This document shows, one piece after another, positions 6,646 through 14,685 of a stretch of DNA of 64,000 nt. A program made the translations under genes and the position numbers. Numbering within the stretch: position 1 is the stretch's first letter; every line of letters starts with the position of its first letter. The DNA is from Streptomyces sp. NRRL F-2580 (GTDB lineage Bacteria > Actinomycetota > Actinomycetes > Streptomycetales > Streptomycetaceae): positions 186,001-250,000 of the forward strand of contig NZ_JOIR01000001.1 in the NCBI RefSeq assembly GCF_000720115.1, written 5' to 3'. The notes under the pieces are model-generated. The model had not been told where the DNA came from. It ran no database searches and worked only from the letters and a program-made list of their open reading frames with translations.

Positions 6646-8094
6646 GTGACCACGTTCAAGGCGATGCAGTACGGCCCCCTGGGCAAGGCAGTCGCAGCGG
6701 CAATGCCGCACTCGGAGGCGGACCCGATCGGTGTGTACGCCGCCACGCTGTCTCTCTGGTCCGCTGCGGTGGCCGGCAAGGTATTCCAGCCGTCAGGCCG
6801 GCCGACCGTCTTCTGGTCGGCGCTTGTAGGCCGGACAAGGGTGGGACGCAAGGGCTTCGCGCTCGCTACAGCGCGAGCGGTCCTGGACCCCTCCATCGGA
6901 AGCTTCCTCGGTACCCGGATGCGCAAGGGCATCAGCAGCGGGCCGTCCCTGGTGACGGCCCTCTTCGAGGTCGAGCAGGAGTCCCTTACCTCGGAGGAGG
7001 GCAGGGACGGGCGGGTAATGATCGCGGAAGGCGAATGGGCTTCCGTCCTCAAGAGGGCTAATCGCGATGCGACCTACCATGACCAGTTGATCAACGCCTG
7101 GGATGGCGAAGCGGTCGTCAACACGACCAAGGGCAAGGGCGGCAAGCGCGAGGAGCAGAGGATCGACGTACCCCTTCTCGGCTACCACGTGCACATTCAG
7201 CCGGGTCGATGGGCGCCCCTGGTCAAGCCCGAATTTGCTCTCGGTGGTGCCTTCAACCGCATCCCACACTTCGTGGTGTCCCAGTCGAAGTCTCTGCCTT
7301 CGAGCGTCAAGAGGCCGCTCGACGCCGTGAAGGAGACGCCGGCCCTCACCCGGGCCTACCGCTGGGCACGGGAAAAGGCTCGCGAGATGGAGCTGTCTCC
7401 GGAAGCGGCCGATCGGCATGACGCATATCGGAAGGCGTTCGATGCGCGCATGGCGTCCCTGCCCGAGGCGGTCTCGTGCTTCTTCGAGCGCGGCGACGAG
7501 AACCTTCTGCGGATTGCCTGTCTCCTGGTGGCCGCCGAACGCAAGACGGTGATCTCCGTCAAGGCGTGGGAGGCTGCGGAGGCCATGATCGAGTACTCGA
7601 TGGCGTGCACGGAACAGCTCGTCAACGAATCGCAGCAGGGCACCGGGAGGCAGATGAAGTCTGTCGAGCAGATCATTCGAGAGTCGCTGACCCGCTATGG
7701 GGGTGAGGCGACGCGGACCCTGATCCTGCGGTCCCTCGGTACGCGAGGTAACGCCGATTCGATGGAGGCCGCCATCGAGGCGATGCCTGATGTCGTCATG
7801 GAGAAGCGAGCGGGTTCCGCCAAGGGGGGTCCGAAGCCCGTGGTGGTGAGGTTCGTGGACGCGACGCGCGAGCATGAGCGGCCAGCCGTCCAGCAGGCCC
7901 AGGAGCAGACGGAGGCGGAGGAGCGGCCCAAGCTGACCGTAGTCCCGCCGCAGCGGAAGACCGCTGCTACACCGCCACCCTCCACGAAGGCGAGCGAGCC
8001 GGCACGGAGGACGGCCCCGCGGAAGGCAGCCGCGAAGAAGGCGGTCGAACCTCCGAAGGAGGAGGGCGCTAACCCGCTTGCTGGGCTCCTGTGA
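6646..8094 (+). CDS. DUF3987-like primase/helicase-associated protein
   Basis: A 482-residue protein from a GTG start with GGGGAGAG upstream. The N-terminal 330 residues resemble DUF3987 proteins (phage/plasmid proteins often fused to primase or helicase domains): an SALVGRTRVGRKGFA segment near residue 62 resembles a degenerate phosphate-binding loop, followed by a variable helical domain. The last 80 residues are Ala/Pro/Lys-rich and probably disordered, with a basic Lys/Ala stretch. It ends at two consecutive terminators. Likely involved in DNA replication or partition; the family assignment is moderate. Confidence 0.55.
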   Translation: MTTFKAMQYGPLGKAVAAAMPHSEADPIGVYAATLSLWSAAVAGKVFQPSGRPTVFWSALVGRTRVGRKGFALATARAVLDPSIGSFLGTRMRKGISSGPSLVTALFEVEQESLTSEEGRDGRVMIAEGEWASVLKRANRDATYHDQLINAWDGEAVVNTTKGKGGKREEQRIDVPLLGYHVHIQPGRWAPLVKPEFALGGAFNRIPHFVVSQSKSLPSSVKRPLDAVKETPALTRAYRWAREKAREMELSPEAADRHDAYRKAFDARMASLPEAVSCFFERGDENLLRIACLLVAAERKTVISVKAWEAAEAMIEYSMACTEQLVNESQQGTGRQMKSVEQIIRESLTRYGGEATRTLILRSLGTRGNADSMEAAIEAMPDVVMEKRAGSAKGGPKPVVVRFVDATREHERPAVQQAQEQTEAEERPKLTVVPPQRKTAATPPPSTKASEPARRTAPRKAAAKKAVEPPKEEGANPLAGLL

Positions 8095-8114
8095 GTCCGG
8101 ACCAGATGCCACAG

Positions 8115-8148
8115 AAGCGGCCCGCACGCATCGTGCAGGGCCGCTTTT
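8115..8148 (+). terminator. Intrinsic terminator of plus-strand arm
   Basis: A stem of AAGCGGCCC and GGGCCGCTT with an inner CACG/CGTG, followed by TT. It lies 20 bases after the DUF3987-like gene. Confidence 0.8.
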
Positions 8149-8206
8149 CCATGTTGGTCAGGAAGTGGTCCGATGGTAAGTGGAAGGACTGACCGTCTGA
8201 CCAAAT

Positions 8207-8246
8207 AAAAAAGGCCGGGACCCCTGACGGGGTCCCGGCCTTTTTT
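8207..8246. terminator. Bidirectional terminator between convergent operons
   Basis: A perfect 18-bp inverted repeat, A6-GGCCGGGACCCC / GGGGTCCCGGCC-T6, with a TGAC loop. It gives a U-tract on both strands, separating the plus-strand arm from the minus-strand late operon that ends at 8,289. Confidence 0.93.
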
Positions 8247-8278
8247 GCTATCCATTTTGTACCAACCTATGTACCACG

Positions 8279-8294
8279 GTTAGTTAGTTCATTC
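8279..8294 (+). repeat. Repeated word GTTAGTTAGTTCATT, copy a
   Basis: The sequence ggttagttagttcatt overlaps the end of the holin-like gene; on the minus strand it reads AATGAACTAACTAACC and supplies stop codons in all three frames. At least four copies of the 13-base core occur in the prophage. Role unknown. Confidence 0.7.
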
Positions 8295-8579
8295 TCGATC
8301 GAGGAGAGGTGCCTTCGAGGTGCTGGGCGAGACTGCAAGTCCCGCCTCGTAGAGGGCGAGTCGAAGGTGTGCGGCGGAGGCGGATTCCTCGGGGGAGGGC
8401 TCGAAGAGTGCGGTCTCCGTCTTACGGTCCTCGACGCGCTGTGCGACCTCGGCACCACCGAGCAGTGCGAGCGAGAACGGGATCAGTGCCTCCCAGGGGA
8501 TGTCCGGGAACTGGATTACCAGCCACGGAGTGAGGGCGGCCAGGGCGCCAAGCAGGCGCACGACGTGCTTACGGAACAT
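8289..8579 (-). CDS. Holin-like membrane protein
   Basis: A 96-residue protein whose ATG is preceded by GGAGGT. Two hydrophobic segments (about 8-24, LLGALAALTPWLVIQF; 32-48, LIPFSLALLGGAEV) are followed by a charged C-terminal tail. Size, topology and position directly after the endolysin (overlapping by 11 bases) fit a phage holin, which makes membrane lesions that release the endolysin. Confidence 0.7.
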   Translation of the reverse strand: MFRKHVVRLLGALAALTPWLVIQFPDIPWEALIPFSLALLGGAEVAQRVEDRKTETALFEPSPEESASAAHLRLALYEAGLAVSPSTSKAPLLDRE

Positions 8580-9891
8580 GGGTGACCTCCGGGGTCGGGA
8601 TGACGAGCTGGGGGACAACGGGGACGTCTGTGGGCTTGGAGACCTCGGGATGGACCGGAGCTGGCACGTCCGGCTTCGGCTCCTTCGGCTTGGCCTCGAC
8701 ATCCGGCTTCGGCTTTTCCGAAGGCTTCGGATCGGGCTTGGGGGTCACCTTGTCGAGCTTCTCGGAGACTTCGCTGAGCTTGTCCTTGACCTCTCGGAGC
8801 TCGCGCTCAATTCGTGCCAAACGGTCATCCTGCGAGGGCTTCTGAATCGCAGGCGCAACAGGCTTCGAGGGGCGGGCATACTCACGGGTCTTCGGTTCCT
8901 TCACTGCGATCGGGGTGGCAGCGTGCTTGCCTGCCTGGACCTTCACCTTCTGGCCGGGGTAGATCAGATGCGGGTTGGCGGCCAGGCCCTCGTTCCAGCT
9001 CGTGAGCTGGGCCAGGCTCACGCCAAACCGCTCGGCGATCGAGGAGAGTGAGTCACCCTTGGTAACCGTGTAGGTGCCCCCACTGGCCGGAGGCGTGGAA
9101 GGCTCCGGCTTCTGCGGAGGCACGGTCGGCTTCTCGGTCGGCTTCTCGGTCGGGGTGGGCGTAGCGGGCTTCGCCGGAACGTTGATCTCCTGGTCCGGGT
9201 ACACCACGTCCGGGTTCTTGATGTCCGGGTTGGCTGCAAGGAGGGCCGCCAGGGAGACACCGAGCAGGGCTGCTACGGCCCCGAGAGTCTGCCCCTTGCT
9301 CACCTTGTACTTGCCGCTCGGGACACCAGTGGAGCCGCCCGAGTCGGAGGCCGGCGTCGAAGCGGTAGCCGCGTACGCGAAGCCAGGCTTGCCCTTCTTC
9401 GAGGGGTCCGCGGTGACGATGCCCTCGCTGTACTGCGGTAGACCGTAGCCGTGGACGTAGGAATCTCGGCGAAGACGCTTGCGGGCCATGACGCCGTTGC
9501 CGTTCGCGTCGTTGGAGAGGCTGGTGTTGCCCTCGTAGGTGTAGATGTAGGTGTCGTCGTACGCGTAGCAAAGTCCGGTGTGCGTACTGCCCGAGGTGCC
9601 GTAAATGACCTGGGCCCCCACAGCGGGATACTCACTCCAGCGGGACCGCTGCTTGAACCACTCCATCGCGGTCCAGACGCTAGCGGTACGGGGAAAGAGA
9701 CTGGCGACGCCAGCCTTCATGGCAACCCAACTCGTCCAAGTTGCGCACCAAGGCTGATAGTTCGACCATTCAAGGCCCGGGACCTGTGGGGAGTACTTCT
9801 GGTGCCCCGAGGGCCGTTCACCGGCTGCGCGTTCCGCGCGGTAGCCGACCTCGTTCTTCGCTATGGATAGAACCTGCGTGACCTGACTCAT
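8569..9891 (-). CDS. Endolysin: CHAP domain with two LysM repeats
   Basis: A 440-residue protein. The N-terminal 150 residues are a CHAP-type cysteine peptidase/amidase (WCATWTSWV with the catalytic Cys near 49; His in GSTHTGLCYAY). Two LysM peptidoglycan-binding repeats follow: KYKVSKGQTLGAVAALLGVS (about 193-240) and TYTVTKGDSLSSIAERFGVS (about 273-320), joined by a Pro/Thr/Lys linker. A coiled coil (DDRLARIERELREVKDKL) and a long Pro/Lys-rich tail end the protein. It cleaves cell-wall peptides at lysis. The coiled coil may allow oligomers or contact with the coiled-coil membrane protein next door. Confidence 0.9.
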   Translation of the reverse strand: MSQVTQVLSIAKNEVGYRAERAAGERPSGHQKYSPQVPGLEWSNYQPWCATWTSWVAMKAGVASLFPRTASVWTAMEWFKQRSRWSEYPAVGAQVIYGTSGSTHTGLCYAYDDTYIYTYEGNTSLSNDANGNGVMARKRLRRDSYVHGYGLPQYSEGIVTADPSKKGKPGFAYAATASTPASDSGGSTGVPSGKYKVSKGQTLGAVAALLGVSLAALLAANPDIKNPDVVYPDQEINVPAKPATPTPTEKPTEKPTVPPQKPEPSTPPASGGTYTVTKGDSLSSIAERFGVSLAQLTSWNEGLAANPHLIYPGQKVKVQAGKHAATPIAVKEPKTREYARPSKPVAPAIQKPSQDDRLARIERELREVKDKLSEVSEKLDKVTPKPDPKPSEKPKPDVEAKPKEPKPDVPAPVHPEVSKPTDVPVVPQLVIPTPEVTHVP

Positions 9892-9911
9892 GTTTCCGCC
9901 TTTCGGGCATG

Positions 9912-9941
9912 AAAAAAGGGCTCGCCCTGATGGGCGGCCCT
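9912..9941 (-). terminator. Terminator upstream of endolysin
   Basis: On the minus strand AGGGCCGCCC and GGGCGAGCCC pair around ATCA and are followed by T6. It may reduce read-through into the lysis genes. Confidence 0.8.
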
Positions 9942-9946
9942 ATGCG

Positions 9947-9978
9947 TGAACTAACCAGCAGCGGTTAGTTAGTTCATT
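9947..9978. repeat. Repeated word GTTAGTTAGTTCATT, copy b, with inverted half-copy
   Basis: The sequence ggttagttagttcatt at 9,963-9,978 follows tgaactaacc at 9,947-9,956, so this copy is an inverted pair. On the minus strand it covers the stop codon of the coiled-coil membrane protein, as copy a does for the holin-like gene. Confidence 0.75.
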
Positions 9979-10255
9979 CGTTTCGGCGCAGAACGACCAG
10001 CCGTTCGGGATCGATCGCGGTGAGTATCTGGATGAGCCGGGCGTTCTCCTGCTCGATCCGCTTGAGGCGGTCCTTGATCTCGGTCAGGTCCAGCTCTAGC
10101 CGGTCTCCGCGGGCTTTCTGCGCTTCGGCCTCGGCCTTCCAAACTTCGGCGGTCTTGGCTTCCTTCGTGGCTCGCACGACAACGAAGCCGCCGACGATGG
10201 TGGCGAGGATGCCGCATAGGCCGAAGGTATTGAGAATGAGTGTGGTGGTGTTCAA
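9974..10255 (-). CDS. Membrane-anchored coiled-coil protein of lysis module
   Basis: A 93-residue protein with a TTG start overlapping the stop of the upstream gene; AAAGGGG lies 7 bases before it. One membrane segment at about 6-25 (NTFGLCGILATIVGGFVVV), then a long charged helix with heptads (RLELDLTEIKDRLKRIEQEN). This N-in/C-out single-span form next to the endolysin resembles holin-accessory or antiholin proteins of actinophages. Function inferred from position. Confidence 0.65.
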   Translation of the reverse strand: MNTTTLILNTFGLCGILATIVGGFVVVRATKEAKTAEVWKAEAEAQKARGDRLELDLTEIKDRLKRIEQENARLIQILTAIDPERLVVLRRNE

Positions 10256-10821
10256 CCTGCCAACCCCTTTGCGTCGGGAGCGATTTGAACCGCAGCGAAG
10301 GAGTTCATGGAAGAGCTCTTGTTCTCGGAGGCGGCCTTGGTCCACTCGCCACCCCAGCCGGCCACGCGGACGGACACGAAAGAGCCCTCGATGAGGTGGA
10401 CCAAACCGGAGCAATTTATACTCAAGTAGGAACCGATAATCTTCGTGCTGTTCAGGGCCTTGAGCACGTCATTCGTGCTGTCGTCCTGTGGGGCTTGAAC
10501 GGTGACCACACTGTCGAGCATCGCGGACTTCTTGCCGTCCATGTCGCTCGGCGGGCGAAAGGTCAGGTTGGATGCGATGAAATAAGTGCCAGTCGACGGG
10601 CAACGGAACTTGGCCATATTTGGAGACGTCCAACCCTGCCTCTGGAAGTCCCAGGTGTCCCACTTAGCTTCGGTTCTGGCGGAGAAGTTGGCCAGAGAAT
10701 CCAGACCCTTCACGCGGAAGGCGCTGGGACTGGTCAGTTGCTGATTGTTCACGTAGGTGTACGGATTGATGTCCACCGCCGACAGGAGTTGCCGGGAGGA
10801 CCAGGAAGGGTAAGTGAGCAT
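10252..10821 (-). CDS. Tail-tip protein, C1q-like
   Basis: A 189-residue protein with a beta-rich pattern (YFIASNLTF, VSVRVAGWGG) that resembles one repeat of the adjacent 388-residue tail protein, suggesting a jelly-roll (C1q/TNF-like) receptor-binding or fibre head domain. Start and stop overlap the neighbours by a few bases in the tail operon. Confidence 0.6.
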   Translation of the reverse strand: MLTYPSWSSRQLLSAVDINPYTYVNNQQLTSPSAFRVKGLDSLANFSARTEAKWDTWDFQRQGWTSPNMAKFRCPSTGTYFIASNLTFRPPSDMDGKKSAMLDSVVTVQAPQDDSTNDVLKALNSTKIIGSYLSINCSGLVHLIEGSFVSVRVAGWGGEWTKAASENKSSSMNSFAAVQIAPDAKGLAG

Positions 10822-11988
10822 TTAGGCCCCCATGTAGACGGCTCCCAAGGTGCTGATTCGACCGTCGCCGTCCCCGCTCACCCAGCGGGTATTTGCCCCC
10901 CAGCCGTAGAAGCGGACGTTCAACACTTCGCCGGCCGTCAGGTAGACAAGGTCGTCCACGGCAACGGAACAGTCCTGGTTGATGCGGGTCGTACTATTCT
11001 GGGAAAGGATTCGGGCTTCATCGCTATTCCCGTATATCTTGAACTGAAAGCCGTAAGACGCAGCTTCCGTGCCATCCGCGTGTTTCGCTGAACAGAAGAA
11101 GTGGATCAGATACATCCCCGAGTAGGGGACTGTGATTGCGGTTTGGTCCGCATATCCGTCGGTGAGCCGTTGCAGCACGAAACCCGGATCGTTGGCGTAC
11201 ATTCCGGACCAGGAGAGGGCAACCTTCTCCTGGCCGGATGCGACATTGAAGGACGTGCCTCGGGCCGTGAAGCGTGGTCTGTTCTCTAGGTGGGCAAAGA
11301 CATCGCGGCTTGTCTCGTTCATGTCCGAGACGCTTACAACCCTGTCGTCCTTCCACGCGGACAGCGAGGGAGGCTTGACGGCCGGCTGTGCCCAGCCGTT
11401 GTCGCTCGGGCTGATCATGAAAGCATTGAAATTGGCGTCGTAGTTGTTAGCGGCGATTCCCCATGTGCCCGTAGCTCCTGAGTCAAGATAGATCTGCGCG
11501 CGAACAGAGCTTCCCTTGGTGAAGTATTCGGTCACGCTGACGCGGATGGTTGTGTAGCCGTTGGCCTGCTGATGCTGGTACGTCGTATGAGCGATGACTC
11601 CGGTAGCGCCCTGCCCGGTCGAACCCTCCGCGGTGATGTAGGCATTCAGGTTCTCTCCCACGTTGCGGACAGTGTTCCCCCACACCGAGGCGTTGAAGGT
11701 GACGTGGTAGACGCCATCTTCGGGTATTCGGTATCGGATATTGTCGCCACTGGTAAATCCGTTTAGGTTATGTCGAGAACTGTCCCAGGTGACATCCCGA
11801 CGCTGGCCCGCCATGAGGGCCTGATTCGGCGGAACTCCACCAGGGAATGAGCTTCCAACGCTAACGCCACGGGCCGAGAAGTACGGCATCTTGGCGTAGT
11901 ACTTCTGCGGCAACGTCAGGCGGGCATTCAGTAGGGAGGGGCTGGGAATCTCTCGGGACTGCCACTTCGTGAGAGTCGGTTTAGGCAT
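10822..11988 (-). CDS. Minor tail protein with two jelly-roll repeats
   Basis: A 388-residue protein with two similar halves: residues about 35-190 (SARGVSVGSS... GVYHVTFNASVWG... AFMISP) and 235-388 (TARGTSFNVAS... GMYLIHFFCSAKH... RFYGWG). Each half has the strand pattern of a C1q-like domain, typical of phage receptor-binding tips. It likely decorates the tail end and binds the Streptomyces cell surface. It lies between other tail-fibre genes. Confidence 0.65.
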   Translation of the reverse strand: MPKPTLTKWQSREIPSPSLLNARLTLPQKYYAKMPYFSARGVSVGSSFPGGVPPNQALMAGQRRDVTWDSSRHNLNGFTSGDNIRYRIPEDGVYHVTFNASVWGNTVRNVGENLNAYITAEGSTGQGATGVIAHTTYQHQQANGYTTIRVSVTEYFTKGSSVRAQIYLDSGATGTWGIAANNYDANFNAFMISPSDNGWAQPAVKPPSLSAWKDDRVVSVSDMNETSRDVFAHLENRPRFTARGTSFNVASGQEKVALSWSGMYANDPGFVLQRLTDGYADQTAITVPYSGMYLIHFFCSAKHADGTEAASYGFQFKIYGNSDEARILSQNSTTRINQDCSVAVDDLVYLTAGEVLNVRFYGWGANTRWVSGDGDGRISTLGAVYMGA

Positions 11989-11996
11989 AGTTCACC

Positions 11997-12845
11997 TCAC
12001 TGGAGATACGTAGTCTTGCCGAGTACAGAAGCCGCTGCGTCGCCCAGGATCCAAGTTGGGAGGCCGTCATCAGCCCCGGGAATCTTGATGGTGACTACCG
12101 CTGCGGCCGGCACTGTCGTATCGAGTTTTGCGGTGCCTACGCTTGCCCCTGAACCCGGTGTGTCAGCCGCGTGGACTCGTATCTGATTCTCGCCGAACTT
12201 TCCCCCGATGGAATGGCGCGAAATCAGACCCTCCGGGAACTGAACTGTAGAAAGATTCTTGGACTCGGAAATGACAGTGAAGAGAGATGTATTTCCGCGA
12301 GGAGAGTTCATCGGAACTTCGAATACGTTCTTGTATTCCTTGATCTCTTGTAGGGGGGTGACAGGAAGATTCATTGTGCTCGCGAACCGGTATACATAAT
12401 TGACGACCGTCGAGTCACCCCCCGCAGGGATGCGCCACCTGACTGACTCGCCGTCGCTCAACTCCCGTGGCCCGTCGTACCGGAAAACCACGCAGGCGAT
12501 CCAGGACCCAGTTGCCAGCCGTTTCGTCTGCGGTATGGACAGGGTGGGGTTCAGGAGCTGCGGCATATCGTTCCTGGCGACGCAGATGGATACCACCAAG
12601 TCCCCAAGGCGGACGCCTGTGGGGAGCTTGTACGTCCGATACTCACTGTCCTCCTTGGGTGCCCCGTTGGCTGCCTGGAAGGACGGATACTGAACTGGAT
12701 CCGGGTACTTGAACATCCACGCTTGTCCGTCCCAGACCTTCACCGCGGGCTTGTCGGTCCATTTGGACCCGTCCCACATCTTCTTCGTACCCTCGCGCCA
12801 GGCTGTACCGGTCCACTGCATTACGCGGTTGTAGTTAGACGCCAT
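11997..12845 (-). CDS. Minor tail protein
   Basis: A 282-residue protein. The first 50 residues carry two WDG repeats (MWDGSKW and VWDGQAW), a motif common in phage tail-tip proteins, followed by a beta-rich domain. The ATG overlaps the end of the upstream fibre gene; an in-frame ATG at 12,863 is less likely because it lies deeper in that gene. Probably part of the baseplate or adsorption apparatus. Confidence 0.65.
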   Translation of the reverse strand: MASNYNRVMQWTGTAWREGTKKMWDGSKWTDKPAVKVWDGQAWMFKYPDPVQYPSFQAANGAPKEDSEYRTYKLPTGVRLGDLVVSICVARNDMPQLLNPTLSIPQTKRLATGSWIACVVFRYDGPRELSDGESVRWRIPAGGDSTVVNYVYRFASTMNLPVTPLQEIKEYKNVFEVPMNSPRGNTSLFTVISESKNLSTVQFPEGLISRHSIGGKFGENQIRVHAADTPGSGASVGTAKLDTTVPAAAVVTIKIPGADDGLPTWILGDAAASVLGKTTYLQ

Positions 12846-13602
12846 AGGAAACCCAAACGTCACCGGGTCGGAGCGTGATTCCCAGCGTGGCGGGATCAGC
12901 AGGACCGGAGAATACGCGGGCGTCGCCTACATTCGGAGCCTGAACCGGTGAGGCGGAAATCAAGGCGCCGCTGGTTCGGATGTCACCGTTCTTCATGACT
13001 CGGAGCGTGGAAGGTGTGCTCCCGTTCAAGGTGATCAACGGCTTGGCGTCGGTCATGTTGGTACTGTTAATGACCAGTGCAGTGTTATCGCTGAATGGAT
13101 CAAGGTAGAGAGCGCCACTGGACTTGAGGCTCGTGCCTATCTTTCCGTCACGATTCATGCGGATTACGTCGTTGGTGCCGGCGGGTACATCAACGTTGAA
13201 CAGTGCATCAGATGGGATCGTCCGACAGTCATTTCGGCCGGTCTTTAGTACGGCCTGATCCAGAAGCTCACGTGCGTAGGCGCGGTCGCCGTGAGGGTCG
13301 GCATTCGGCAACAGGTGCGATCGGAAGCGCAGGCCGACGTTGTTGGCGGTCAGCATGGTGCGGCCCTTGCCGAAGTCAACCCAGAGCTGTTCGGTTCCGT
13401 CAGGCCCCTGGAACTGAGGAATCATGCCGCGCTCGTCGGAGAGGAGGCCGTCCAGGGGCTCGTCGTTGGGGCCTAGGACGTCCTTGACGGGGTCGGGGTC
13501 GGTGGCGGTCAGGTATACCCGGCCGGGGAGGTTGGGAAGTCGGGAACCAGCCTCGTCTTCTGCGACGTCAGCCGAGGTACCGCCGAAGTAGTTGCGTGCC
13601 AT
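12835..13602 (-). CDS. Tail fibre/minor tail protein
   Basis: A 255-residue protein. The N-terminus (residues 1-80) includes VYLTATDPDPVKDVL and a FQGPDGTEQLWVDFG segment found in many actinophage minor tail proteins. A middle beta-helical-like stretch and a C-terminal module (AATLGITLRPGDVWVSYG) typical of fibre ends follow. AGGAG precedes the ATG. Likely a structural fibre component. Confidence 0.65.
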   Translation of the reverse strand: MARNYFGGTSADVAEDEAGSRLPNLPGRVYLTATDPDPVKDVLGPNDEPLDGLLSDERGMIPQFQGPDGTEQLWVDFGKGRTMLTANNVGLRFRSHLLPNADPHGDRAYARELLDQAVLKTGRNDCRTIPSDALFNVDVPAGTNDVIRMNRDGKIGTSLKSSGALYLDPFSDNTALVINSTNMTDAKPLITLNGSTPSTLRVMKNGDIRTSGALISASPVQAPNVGDARVFSGPADPATLGITLRPGDVWVSYGV

Positions 13603-13614
13603 CGGATCTCCTGG

Positions 13615-14685
13615 TTAGGCGAGTCCCTGCGTTTCGTAGACGCCGGAGAAGAGGATGTATGAATTTCGGGGGAACACCCGCAGATAGTCAAGTCCCTCAT
13701 GGAGATACTTGGGATTCTGATAGAGGATTCGTGCGACGTTGGTACGGTTGCCCCCCCACGTGTAGCCGCGGAGGTCAACGAAGTTGGGCATTCCCGCGTC
13801 GTATCCGCCGTTCGTCATCTGTCCCGACAGAACTTGGCCGATGTCGCCGTGAAACGGCATGGGAAGCGTGAAAGATATGCAGTCGTCCTGGGCGTTGTTC
13901 CAGAAATCGGTTGCCGTGCTGTTGGCGATGTCGACGGAGTACCAGATCGTATTGGGGGCGATCCACCTCCACCGCCCTCGCGCCTGGAGTTTGTCATCCG
14001 TGCTGACGCGAGTATTGAGGATCTTGGGCGTGTAGGTCTTCGTCGCTCCAAGGTCCCGGGTCACGGTGTATCCGTCCGAGCCGTTGAATGCCTCGTACTG
14101 GTTCTTCGGGTCCAGGCATCGGATGAAGGTGCCCTGTGGCTGGTGGTAGGCGACGGACTGAGCAGGGGCGACCGAGGCAGCGTCGTCGCCAGTCATATAG
14201 GGGTGGACCGGCTCTGCGACGGGGTTGCCGCCCCCGCCCTTCGGAACGCGGATGACGTACAGGGGGAGTTCCCATTCGCCGCCCGGCTGTCGGGCCGGCT
14301 TCGGGATCTTCGGAGAGGTGGACTCGGCGCCGCGTCGGACAGCGAGGTTCACCGCCCCCTTCGCCAGGTCTGCGCGGAGGACAAGGAGGTCGACGCGGGC
14401 CTTGTCCTTGGACAGGTTGCTGTCGATGCGGATCGCGGCCGGGGCGTCCAGCTTGTAATAGAAGCCGCCCACGAATGCCTCGCCCGGCTGCACGGTGATC
14501 GTGTTCACGTCGGTCACGCGAGCGTAGAACGGCATGGCCTCGGGCACCAGGTTGCTTGAGGTCAGCAACATGTTGATCCGGTCGCCAGACCACATCGAGG
14601 CCATGCTTTGCCAGTCGTTCTGGGTGACGGCGGTACGGCCACCGCCCGCGGCATCCTTTTCGAAGGGGTAACTGGTCTCCGTCAT
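13615..14685 (-). CDS. Minor tail protein
   Basis: A 356-residue protein. Residues 1-160 resemble the N-terminal adaptor domain of siphophage upper-baseplate/fibre proteins (MSGDRIN-type segment, then TITVQPGEAFVGGFYYKLD), which attaches to the tail hub. The C-terminal 180 residues form a distinct beta-rich domain (YTPKILNTRV... RGRWRWIAPNTIWYSVDI). It starts in a TAATG overlap with the upstream Gp37-like gene. Confidence 0.65.
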   Translation of the reverse strand: MTETSYPFEKDAAGGGRTAVTQNDWQSMASMWSGDRINMLLTSSNLVPEAMPFYARVTDVNTITVQPGEAFVGGFYYKLDAPAAIRIDSNLSKDKARVDLLVLRADLAKGAVNLAVRRGAESTSPKIPKPARQPGGEWELPLYVIRVPKGGGGNPVAEPVHPYMTGDDAASVAPAQSVAYHQPQGTFIRCLDPKNQYEAFNGSDGYTVTRDLGATKTYTPKILNTRVSTDDKLQARGRWRWIAPNTIWYSVDIANSTATDFWNNAQDDCISFTLPMPFHGDIGQVLSGQMTNGGYDAGMPNFVDLRGYTWGGNRTNVARILYQNPKYLHEGLDYLRVFPRNSYILFSGVYETQGLA

